A stretch of 36,291 bases of DNA from an uncultured Paracoccaceae bacterium (GTDB lineage: Bacteria; Pseudomonadota; Alphaproteobacteria; Rhodobacterales; Rhodobacteraceae): assembly GCA_938092015.1 (NCBI GenBank), contig CALKOT010000055.1, positions 1 through 36,291 of the forward strand. The letters are read 5' to 3'. Under the pieces are notes generated by a model, which had not been told where the DNA came from, searched no databases, and worked only from the letters and a program-made list of their open reading frames with translations. Positions 1 to 6,775 of this stretch are shown piece by piece. The stretch's first letter is position 1. Every line of letters starts with the position of its first letter. A program made the position numbers and the translations under genes.

Positions 1-129
1 ATAATAGGTTTGTTCAGTTACGCTGATCTGTCTGATCGCATCGATCCGGGGCATGCCTTGCCCAATCAAAACTTCAACTTGCCGTAACTTCACGACAATC
101 TCTTCGGGCTTGGGTCTCTTTATAGCCAT
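1..129 (-). CDS. IS3-family transposase OrfA, N-terminal fragment
   Basis: Forty-three codons are visible from ATG at 129, after which the window ends. The peptide begins MAIKRPKPEEIVVKLRQ and continues with a helix-turn-helix-like segment (IRQISVTEQTYY). This matches the N-terminus of IS3-family OrfA proteins, which bind the inverted repeats through this domain. GGAGGACCCGAG lies just upstream as a likely ribosome binding site. The catalytic OrfB (DDE domain) would lie beyond base 1. The family call rests on recognising this characteristic N-terminus; the specific IS name is not determined. Confidence 0.75.
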   Translation of the reverse strand, partial: MAIKRPKPEEIVVKLRQVEVLIGQGMPRIDAIRQISVTEQTYY

Positions 130-186
130 CTCGGGTCCTCCGCTTTCCTAACTATAAGGGCGGACCAATTCAAAGGGGGAGGCTCA
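1..186 (-). mobile_element. IS3-family insertion sequence, left end (partial)
   Basis: Read on the minus strand, the element starts near 186 with TGAGCCTCCCCCTTTG, a TG-starting terminus like those of IS3-family elements. A short leader and an orfA-type reading frame follow and run off the window at base 1. The insertion point falls inside a small gene whose first codons remain at 249-187. The other end and the target duplication lie outside the window, so the exact boundary is inferred. Confidence 0.7.
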
Positions 187-249
187 CTGGCCCAACTGAC
201 CAAGACCTTGACCACCCTGCGCCTGCTTCAACAAATCCATTAAAGACAT
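184..249 (-). pseudogene. DUF937-like gene truncated by the IS insertion
   Basis: A strong ribosome site (GAAGGAG, 7 bases before ATG at 249) opens a frame coding MSLMDLLKQAQGGQGLGQLGQ and then TGA at 186-184. The Gln/Gly-rich start resembles DUF937 (YidB-like) proteins, which are normally 100 residues or longer. The stop codon is supplied by the first three bases of the inserted IS, so the real gene has lost its body. The remaining part should lie beyond the other end of the IS. The family call rests on a short peptide and is moderate; the truncation itself is well supported by the good ribosome site and the IS boundary. Confidence 0.5.
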
Positions 250-413
250 ATCATAACTCCTTCATTGACGGCATAGCGCCGTTTTGCCCGCAATTGATGC
301 GAATTAGGCGCCGGGAATACGCCCCATACAAGGTAAAATAATGACGTCGCGCAAAAGCTTCACAGATAGGAGAATGGCGCGTAACGTATTGGTAGTTTTG
401 GGGAGGGTGCTTA

Positions 414-1190
414 ATGCTGAGCGATGCGCAGATAGCCGAATATCACGACAAGGGGTATGTAGTACCTGATTTTCGTCTGCCAGAAGACCAGTTGCAAGAG
501 ATCCGGGATCGGCACACTGCTTTGCTGCATCGTCATCCAGAGTTTCGCGACAATGCTTCTGTCCTGCTTTCCTTTGATCTCGGCTTTTTGAATTATGCGC
601 GCGAACCTGCGATCCTGGATATGGTTGAACAGCTGATCGGCCCGGATATTTGCCTCTGGAACATGAGCTTTTTTGCAAAGCCCGCCCTGAACGGCAAGAA
701 AACCCCCTGGCATCAGGACGGTCAATACTGGCCAATCCGGCCATTGGCGACATGCACAGTCTGGATCGCGATTGACGCGGCGACAGAGGAAAACGGGTGC
801 CTGCAATACATCCCCGGCTCACACAAACAGAACCGGTTGATGGATCATTGGCAGAATGACAGCCAGAACGTCACCCTGAATCAGGAACTTCAAAAGCACG
901 AATACGATGAAACGAAGGCCAAGAATCTGATCCTTGAAGCCGGGCAAATGGCCCTTCATGATGTTTACATCGCCCATGGGTCAGAAGAAAATCGATCCGC
1001 GCATCCCCGTCGTGGCATGACCATGCGAATGATGCCCACCACATCGGTTTACGACAGAAAACACGCCGACCGCCTGCATGCGGAAAGGGGCGGCGTCAGT
1101 ATGCGGCATCATTCGATCTTTCTACTTCGTGGAGTAGACCAATCAGCAGAGAACGATTTCCGCCTACGGTCTTGGGAGTGGAATAATTGA
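414..1190 (+). CDS. Phytanoyl-CoA dioxygenase (PhyH) family protein
   Basis: This 258-residue protein belongs to the Fe(II)/2-oxoglutarate oxygenases of the PhyH type, which hydroxylate acyl-CoAs or diverse small molecules. The iron ligands are visible as H100 and D102 (WHQDGQYW) and H188 in the characteristic HGSEENRSAHPRRG segment. The arginine after H188 would bind 2-oxoglutarate. The start is supported by GGGGAGGG about 8 bases upstream. The gene leads a three-gene operon: its TGA overlaps the TTG start of the hydroxyacid dehydrogenase, and a CoA-ligase-like gene follows. That context suggests 2-hydroxylation or breakdown of an organic acid, but the substrate cannot be read from the sequence. 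Confidence 0.85.
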   Translation: MLSDAQIAEYHDKGYVVPDFRLPEDQLQEIRDRHTALLHRHPEFRDNASVLLSFDLGFLNYAREPAILDMVEQLIGPDICLWNMSFFAKPALNGKKTPWHQDGQYWPIRPLATCTVWIAIDAATEENGCLQYIPGSHKQNRLMDHWQNDSQNVTLNQELQKHEYDETKAKNLILEAGQMALHDVYIAHGSEENRSAHPRRGMTMRMMPTTSVYDRKHADRLHAERGGVSMRHHSIFLLRGVDQSAENDFRLRSWEWNN

Positions 1191-2167
1191 CGGTCTTAGG
1201 ACTGCACCACACGTCCTACGAAGCGATACGTGAACGGTTGGTTGCGCTTGGGCTAGATCTCGAAATCGCCACCTTCAGCGATGCCAGCACATATACGCTG
1301 AATGATCGGAAGATCGCCGCCGAAGAGATTGAGATCGACTATCTGTGGCTGCGGACCGATATCAACGAAGATGGTAGTGATACTGTTTTCAATAATGTGC
1401 TAAAGGCCAAGCGAATTGGCGTTCTTCAAACCTTCAACGCCGGGCTTGATCATCCATTCTATGCAGAGCTTTCCGGAAAAGGGACGCGGATCTGCAACTC
1501 TTCGGCGCAAGGCGTCGCTATTGCAGAATTTGTGTTTGGGCAGGTTCTATCCGTCCTTCAACCGATCGAAGAACAACGCCAGATGCAGGTAGACCGCAAC
1601 TGGCGGATGACGCCCTATCGTGAAATTTCACAAACGCATTGGCTGGTGCTTGGCCACGGTCCCATCGGGCAGGCCCTGACCAAGCGGCTGAAGGCGTTTG
1701 AGGCGGATGTCAGCGTCATTCGCCGAACCGCTGTGCCAACTGAGCATGCGGATCGGGTTGGCGCGGTGTCTGATCTGCAAACCTTTCTGCCCGATGCTGA
1801 CATCGTCGTCATCGCGTGCCCGTTAAACGACCAGACGCGCGGTATGGCCGATGCATCCTTTTTCCGCGCGATGAAGCCGGGGGCGATCCTGGTGAATATT
1901 GCGCGCGGCCCGTTGGTCGATGACGCCGCATTGATCAAAGGGCTGGGCGAAGGCAAGCCATCGACAGCCATTCTCGACGTTTTTCACACCGAGCCTCTGC
2001 CTGATGACGATCCGTTGTGGACCCATCCCAAGGTTCGCATGACACCGCACACCAGTTTTGCCGGAAACGGCAGTCAGGGGCGGTGGGATCAGTTGTTCCT
2101 CGACAATATCGCGCGCTTTGTAGCGGATAAACCATTGGGGCAGGAAGTTGACCCCGCTTTGATCTGA
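1187..2167 (+). CDS. D-isomer specific 2-hydroxyacid dehydrogenase (glyoxylate/hydroxypyruvate reductase type)
   Basis: This 326-residue protein should interconvert a 2-oxo acid and a D-2-hydroxy acid with NAD(P)H. It has the Rossmann motif GHGPIG near residue 157. The catalytic Arg lies in NIARGPLVDD, the Glu in DVFHTEPLP and the His in TPHTSFAG, in the usual family order. The predicted start is TTG at 1187, overlapping the upstream stop by four bases (TTGA), with GGGAGTGG as ribosome site; this indicates translational coupling to the PhyH gene. The ATG of the next gene also overlaps its stop. The pairing with a 2-oxoglutarate oxygenase suggests that it oxidises a 2-hydroxy product, which is inference. 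Confidence 0.85.
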   Translation: MTVLGLHHTSYEAIRERLVALGLDLEIATFSDASTYTLNDRKIAAEEIEIDYLWLRTDINEDGSDTVFNNVLKAKRIGVLQTFNAGLDHPFYAELSGKGTRICNSSAQGVAIAEFVFGQVLSVLQPIEEQRQMQVDRNWRMTPYREISQTHWLVLGHGPIGQALTKRLKAFEADVSVIRRTAVPTEHADRVGAVSDLQTFLPDADIVVIACPLNDQTRGMADASFFRAMKPGAILVNIARGPLVDDAALIKGLGEGKPSTAILDVFHTEPLPDDDPLWTHPKVRMTPHTSFAGNGSQGRWDQLFLDNIARFVADKPLGQEVDPALI

Positions 2168-3624
2168 TGGCCAAGCCGATGCTTGATTGGCGAAGGGCGG
2201 CCGACATATCCAGCCTGCTCGACATGTTTCATCAGGGTGTTGCCCTCCACCCGGACCGCGCTTTCACGATCTTCCAAGGCAAGATGCTGACATGGGGCGA
2301 AGCCGCCCGGGCCGTTGCCGGCGTTGCGGCGGATCTGGAAGCCGGGACAGATATTGCGCTGATTGTTCCGAACTCTCCCATATTTCTGATCGCGTTCCTT
2401 GGCGCTTTACAAGCAGGCGCAAGACCAGCGCTGATCAATGCCGCTTTGCCAGTACCTCTGACGCAGAAGATCCTTGATGAGATCGCGCCAGCGCAGATTC
2501 TCACCGCCGGGCAGATCGATTTGGACCGGGGAGAGATCGCCATAAAGACCCTTCCGTCAAACGATCCGAAACCCGCACCCAAAATCGAACCCGACGCAAT
2601 CGCCGCGTATTTTCTGACCGGTGGCACCACTGGTGTCCCGAAACGGATCGCTTATACCCATGAGATGATGGTGACCGGGACTGAACGGATGCATTGGGGT
2701 TGGCCGATGCGGGATGCTGAGGTCCATTTATCCATCGCCCCATTCACCCACATCTATGGTTTCTACATGGGGGTCGGAATGGCCCTGAAAGTCGGGGCGA
2801 CGAACGTGCTGCCAGGCGCTTTCACGCCGGACGGCGCCCTTGCTTTGATGGAGGCGCATGGCGTCACCGTTCTGGGTGGCGGTCCACCGGCGATCTATCA
2901 GGCGCTGCTATCGTCGCCTTCATTGGCTGACCGGGACCTGAGCGCGCTGCGCGTCTGCCCGGGCGGCGGCGCGCCGTTCCCCATAGAAACGCACAATCGC
3001 TGGAAAGCTGCGACGGGTCTGACCATCTTTGAAGGGTATGGAATGACCGAAATCGCGCCCATATCGGTCAACACCGCAGAGGCAGGCGCCCGTCCGGGCG
3101 CTGCAGGCAAACCCCCGCCAGATACATATGTCGAAGTGGTTGATGTCAAAACGGGCGCGAATGTGCTGGCGCCAGGTGAAATCGGAGAGATCCGCACAAA
3201 AGGTCCTCATCAGATGGCCGGGTATCTCGCGAATGATGCTGAAACCGCCATAGCCATGCGTGATGGCTGGGTGATGACCGGCGACATCGGCAAGCTGGAT
3301 GAAGACGGGTTTCTGATCATCACTGATCGCAAGAAGGACGTCATCATCACGAACGGCTACAACGTCTTCCCCCGCGAGGTTGAAGAAGTGTTGGCGGCAG
3401 TCCCTGGCGTGGCGACGGCCTGTGCCGTCGGTATACCGGATCATCGGAGAGGCGAGGCGGTGATCGCCTTCGTTGCAGGAACGGCCGACGTCGCCGCACT
3501 TGAGGCCGCCTGCTGGGACGGCCTTGCGGCCTACAAGGTCCCAACGGCGGTTCATGTCCTGCAAACGTTGCCGCTGACGCCTGCTGGCAAAGTCGATCGG
3601 ATGGCGTTGCGCGAACTGGCCTAA
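2167..3624 (+). CDS. AMP-dependent synthetase/ligase (acyl-CoA synthetase-like)
   Basis: This 485-residue member of the adenylate-forming superfamily activates a carboxylic acid through an acyl-AMP, normally passing it to CoA. Visible motifs are the P-loop-like YFLTGGTTGVPK, the GYGMTE motif, the TGD motif in VMTGDIGKLDEDGF, the hinge DRKKDVIITNGYNVFP, and the catalytic C-terminal lysine in TPAGKVDR. The length is slightly short for the family but all core motifs are present. The start ATG overlaps the stop of the dehydrogenase (TGATG), so the three genes form one operon. The acyl substrate is unknown; a medium or short organic acid used by the two upstream enzymes is a reasonable inference. 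Confidence 0.88.
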   Translation: MAKPMLDWRRAADISSLLDMFHQGVALHPDRAFTIFQGKMLTWGEAARAVAGVAADLEAGTDIALIVPNSPIFLIAFLGALQAGARPALINAALPVPLTQKILDEIAPAQILTAGQIDLDRGEIAIKTLPSNDPKPAPKIEPDAIAAYFLTGGTTGVPKRIAYTHEMMVTGTERMHWGWPMRDAEVHLSIAPFTHIYGFYMGVGMALKVGATNVLPGAFTPDGALALMEAHGVTVLGGGPPAIYQALLSSPSLADRDLSALRVCPGGGAPFPIETHNRWKAATGLTIFEGYGMTEIAPISVNTAEAGARPGAAGKPPPDTYVEVVDVKTGANVLAPGEIGEIRTKGPHQMAGYLANDAETAIAMRDGWVMTGDIGKLDEDGFLIITDRKKDVIITNGYNVFPREVEEVLAAVPGVATACAVGIPDHRRGEAVIAFVAGTADVAALEAACWDGLAAYKVPTAVHVLQTLPLTPAGKVDRMALRELA

Positions 3625-3662
3625 CCCTGAACGAGCCTGCAACAAAGGCAGACGCCGTCATA

Positions 3663-3886
3663 TCAGCCGATCATTTGAGCCAGCGAATCTTTCAGATGCA
3701 TGCGTCTTTTGCGAAGCTCTTGCTGTCCATCGGTTCAATGTTCGTTTCAGCGCGATGTACCGTGCGGTTCACCTCATGATATTCATCAAACAGCTTTCGA
3801 AAGTGAGCATCCCCTGTCTTCAGCTCATGAATCCGGTCGGCCTTTTCGGGAAACTCTTCGGCCAGTTCGTGAGGGGTATGTGACAT
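3663..3886 (-). pseudogene. DUF465 (YdcH-like) small protein gene with a frameshift
   Basis: A strong AAGGAG precedes ATG at 3886, and the frame reads MSHTPHELAEEFPEKADRIH, the characteristic start of alphaproteobacterial DUF465 proteins. After ...TNIEPMD (about 3728) the frame drifts to a non-family tail and stops at 3692. Shifting by one base restores ELRKRRMHLKDSL and AQMIG with a stop at 3663-3665, which is the expected C-terminus. The span is 224 bases, one short of a 74-codon gene plus stop. Either a one-base deletion has occurred or the assembly lost a base. Members are about 70-80 residue helical-hairpin proteins of unknown role. Confidence 0.75.
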
Positions 3887-4094
3887 GCGCGATCTCCTTT
3901 TCGGTTGGTTTCACCAATCATGGGATGGAACGCAGGTTATGGCCTTGATCTATCGCAAAACGCCGATGGCGCCTGCTGTTGATGCGATCAAAGCTAACCT
4001 CACGATCTTGTTGGCGCGTCGACCTGCGCCGGTGTTTCAATCTCGGTTTCGCCCTATATAGTCAGTAACCGGAAACTAAGATTTGAGACCTCAC

Positions 4095-4874
4095 ATGCTG
4101 ACTGTCATCTCCCCCGCCAAAAAGCTGGACATGAACCCGGTGGATATGTCCGCCGCAACTGAACCTGCTTTCCAGAAAGACGCAGTGACGTTGGCCCGGG
4201 CGGCGCGGAAGCTGAAGCATACGGATCTGCAGAAGCTGATGAGCATTTCAGAGCCTTTGGCAAAACTGAATGTACAACGCTTCAAAGCCTTTGCGAGTGA
4301 GCCAGGCGATGAAATGGTGAAGCCCGCCGCGCTGGCATTTGACGGCGACACCTATCAGGGGCTTGAAGCGAAGACGCTGAATGAGATCGATATGGCCTAT
4401 GCGCAACGGCGGCTGCGGATACTATCGGGGCTTTACGGCCTTCTTCGCCCTCTGGATCGCATTCAGCCCTACCGACTGGAAATGGGCAGCAGGTTTGAAA
4501 CACGACGTGCGAAAAACCTTTACGAATACTGGGGCAAGAAGATCGCCAAAACGCTGAATGCAGAAGGTGAGGCTGAAGGCGCGACCATGCTGCTGAACTG
4601 CGCCAGTCAGGAATATTTCGGCGCTGTCGATCGCAAGGCGCTGAAGCTGGAAGTAGTTGAGCCAGTGTTCCTGGAACGTAAGGACGGCAAGGAAAAGATT
4701 GTCAGTTTCTTCGCCAAAAAGGCCCGGGGCGCCATGGCCCGGTTCGCAGTTGAGAACCAGGTTGAAACGCTGGAGGCGCTGAAAGAATTTGGCGTAGGCG
4801 GATACGAGTATCAGCCTGAGCAATCGCAGGGCCAACGTCTGGTTTTCGTGCGCGATTATCCAGAGGCGGCCTGA
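4095..4874 (+). CDS. yaaA: Peroxide stress protein YaaA (UPF0246 family)
   Basis: The protein begins MLTVISPAKKLD, the signature of YaaA/DUF328, and continues through the conserved segments ALAFDGDTYQGLEAKTL and RILSGLYGLLRPLD and a Lys/Arg-rich region FFAKKARGAMARF. YaaA lowers intracellular free iron and limits Fenton damage to DNA during peroxide stress; its fold binds DNA. At 259 residues it has the usual family length. The ATG at 4095 is preferred because it gives the family N-terminus; an upstream TTG at 4083 is possible but unlikely. The gene stands alone, divergent from the DUF465 gene and convergent with the TauD-like gene. Confidence 0.92.
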   Translation: MLTVISPAKKLDMNPVDMSAATEPAFQKDAVTLARAARKLKHTDLQKLMSISEPLAKLNVQRFKAFASEPGDEMVKPAALAFDGDTYQGLEAKTLNEIDMAYAQRRLRILSGLYGLLRPLDRIQPYRLEMGSRFETRRAKNLYEYWGKKIAKTLNAEGEAEGATMLLNCASQEYFGAVDRKALKLEVVEPVFLERKDGKEKIVSFFAKKARGAMARFAVENQVETLEALKEFGVGGYEYQPEQSQGQRLVFVRDYPEAA

Positions 4875-4897
4875 CAGAACAATCGCATTACGGATTT

Positions 4898-4913
4898 CTT
4901 TCACATGTGAAAG
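4898..4913. repeat. 16-bp perfect palindrome, copy 1 (CTTTCACATGTGAAAG)
   Basis: CTTTCACATGTGAAAG is its own reverse complement. It lies 24 bases after the yaaA stop in the convergent gap before the TauD-like gene. An identical copy is at 33033-33048 in another convergent gap. It resembles parS (TTTCACGTGAAA) but carries two extra central bases. Its role is unknown. Confidence 0.7.
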
Positions 4914-4990
4914 TAGACTTAAGCCTCTGATTTATAACAAGGATCGGTGACATCGTCACAATTCTGTCCCTGTTTGATCCAAAATGTCTT

Positions 4991-5794
4991 CTAAACTGGC
5001 GTATCGCCAGCGATGGTGATCCGATGCATCACACGGCGATGGCCGTGGTAGTCATTTATCGGGTTATGCAATGCGCAGCGGTTATCCCAGAACGCCATTG
5101 AACCCTCTCGCCATGAAAATCGGCAGGTAAATTCAGGCCTGATCTGATGCTTGAACAGATAGCCGAGCAGGGGCGCGCTTTCAGCCTCAGTCATCCCGTC
5201 GAACCGGCAGGTGTGCGCGAGGTTCACATAAAGCGATTTGCGGCCAGTTTCGGGATGGGTCCGGATCACTGGGTGGATCGCAGATTTTTCATCAGCCTTC
5301 GCCCCGGCGCCACGTGTCTTGGCCACACTGGCGCCGCCTGACCGGTTCACGCCCCGCAACGGCGCAAGGGCGGCTTTCAGGCCATCTGACAACGCCTCAT
5401 AAGCCAGGTATCCATTCGCAAAAAGGGTATCGCCACCAAATGGAGGGACTGACTTTGCAAGCAGGATCGAACCGAGCGGCGGCTGCGCCAGATAGGCCGT
5501 GTCTGTATGCCAGAGGCCGCCAAAATTCACCGTCTCGTGCGCCTCTTTCACTACCGGGATAATCTCAGGGTGGTTTGGCAGCGGTTTGATCATTGGATAG
5601 TCAACAATCTCTCCAAAGGCGCGCGCGAAGGCGACCTGCTGATCAGGTGTGATGGTCTGATCGCGAAAGAAGATGACGCAGTGGTCCAGAAGGGCCTGCC
5701 GGATCTCAGCGACTTGGACATCGGTCAGCGGGGCGGACAGGTCGATGTCCAGTAGTTCTGCGCCCAATGCGCCTGCGATCCGCTGTATCTTCAT
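4991..5794 (-). CDS. TauD/TfdA family Fe(II)/2-oxoglutarate-dependent dioxygenase
   Basis: This 267-residue protein has the family iron triad: H96 and D98 in WHTDTAY, and a distal histidine near residue 243 in FWDNRCALHNPINDY. HRRVMHR follows with the arginine that binds 2-oxoglutarate. The N-terminus (GALGAELLDIDLSAPL) is typical of TauD, TfdA and related enzymes, which hydroxylate sulfonates, phenoxyacids or other carboxylates and so release the leaving group. A taurine or sulfonate substrate would be compatible with the sox genes nearby, but no sulfonate transporter adjoins it. It is transcribed alone on the minus strand, with GGGGATC before ATG at 5794. Confidence 0.87.
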   Translation of the reverse strand: MKIQRIAGALGAELLDIDLSAPLTDVQVAEIRQALLDHCVIFFRDQTITPDQQVAFARAFGEIVDYPMIKPLPNHPEIIPVVKEAHETVNFGGLWHTDTAYLAQPPLGSILLAKSVPPFGGDTLFANGYLAYEALSDGLKAALAPLRGVNRSGGASVAKTRGAGAKADEKSAIHPVIRTHPETGRKSLYVNLAHTCRFDGMTEAESAPLLGYLFKHQIRPEFTCRFSWREGSMAFWDNRCALHNPINDYHGHRRVMHRITIAGDTPV

Positions 5795-5944
5795 GTATTG
5801 ATCCCCTTAACCGGCAAGATCACCGGAAGACGCTGTCGGATCAAGGGTGCTTAGCGGGCATTAAATGGGCGTTGGGGAAGATCACGGTTCAATGGCCGCT
5901 TGGCGGCTAAGATAGCCCAGTTGACAGGTGTGCTTGGGATCGCA

Positions 5945-5974
5945 AGAAAAACGGGCCGCTTGGTAAGCAGCCCG
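5945..5974 (-). terminator. Rho-independent terminator after the VPLPA-CTERM gene
   Basis: On the minus strand, CGGGC-T-GCTT-ACC-AAGC-G-GCCCG folds into a stem with one mismatch and runs straight into TTTTTCTTG. It starts 26 bases after the TAA of the VPLPA-CTERM gene at 6000, the position expected for its terminator. Confidence 0.8.
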
Positions 5975-5999
5975 CCTGAATTCCTGATGTTTAGGTGGA

Positions 6000-6617
6000 T
6001 TATGCTGCGCGTCGGCGCGTTACGATCCCAAACACCGCCAAAGCACCGATCATCAGCGGCAGGCCTGCTGGCAATGGCACGGCTACGGGCGTGTCGCCAA
6101 ACACGCGAATGCTTGCTGTTATTTCCGCTACAGGGGAACCGTCGCCAAAAAACCGGAAGGTGGAACCGCTAGTGCCTTGCAGCAGCCTTTGCGAAAGCTC
6201 CGCCCCATCGCCGGCCAAACCGATCAGATAGTCACCGGCCGCCAGATCTACATCAAACACAGCACGGCTGCGGATCGAATCTGTTGTGCCAGCACCATCC
6301 GTGTCCTAAATGGTTATCGTTGTTGAAATGTCGTGCAAAAGCGTTGCGCCATCGCTTGTCCAGATTTTCACAATGACATCATCGCCGACAGCGCCAGTGC
6401 CTGCTTCACCATAGCGATCAATCGCGGAAAGGTTGAATTCTTCGCTGAGCGTGAACAATGTGCCCCAGTTCTGGGCGTCGTCACGATTGCCTGCGTTGAA
6501 CAAGTTAGTGATGCCGGTCGTTTCAGGGCTGAAATCCACCACGGTCGCTGCAGAGGCTGCAAACCCGAAAACTGACATCGCAACACTTGCTGCAACGGTT
6601 CTCAAAAATGCATTCAT
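6000..6617 (-). pseudogene. VPLPA-CTERM sorting-domain protein gene interrupted by an in-frame TAG
   Basis: From ATG at 6617 the frame encodes a signal peptide (MNAFLRTVAASVAMSVFGFA, then ASA) and an extracellular domain, and meets TAG at 6308-6306 after STTITI. The same frame continues without interruption (DTDGAGTTDSIRSRAVF...) to a C-terminal tail AVPLPAGLPLMIGALAVFG followed by VTRRRAA and TAA at 6000. That tail is the VPLPA motif, transmembrane helix and basic cluster of the PEP-CTERM-like protein-sorting system common in roseobacters. With a sense codon in place of TAG it would be 205 residues. No frameshift is needed, so this is one nonsense change, or a base error, in an otherwise complete gene. 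GAGGTG lies before the start. Its function is unknown; such proteins are exported and processed at the cell surface. Confidence 0.75.
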
Positions 6618-6756
6618 AACCCACACCTCACCACACAATTGTCCACTGAATCATTGGTAATGATCGCTGCATTTTTTATCAAATTTCAGCCAATTTACCC
6701 CAAAATAGTTACGTTTTTCGACTTTAGGACCTTTTCAGGCAATTATCTGAGATTCG

Positions 6757-6774
6757 GCAAGCGCTCTTGCTTGC
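6757..6774 (-). terminator. Hairpin just after the fused MFS/methyltransferase gene
   Basis: GCAAGC-AAGAGC-GCTTGC on the minus strand forms a short perfect stem directly after the stop codon at 6776. It lacks a T-run, so it is only a possible terminator or 3' end stabiliser. Confidence 0.35.
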
Positions 6775-6775
6775 G

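Noticed and set aside
4898-4913. CTTTCACATGTGAAAG as a parS site
   Set aside because: The usual parS centre is TTTCACGTGAAA; these copies have two additional central bases, and no parAB genes are near. It is kept only as an unexplained repeat.
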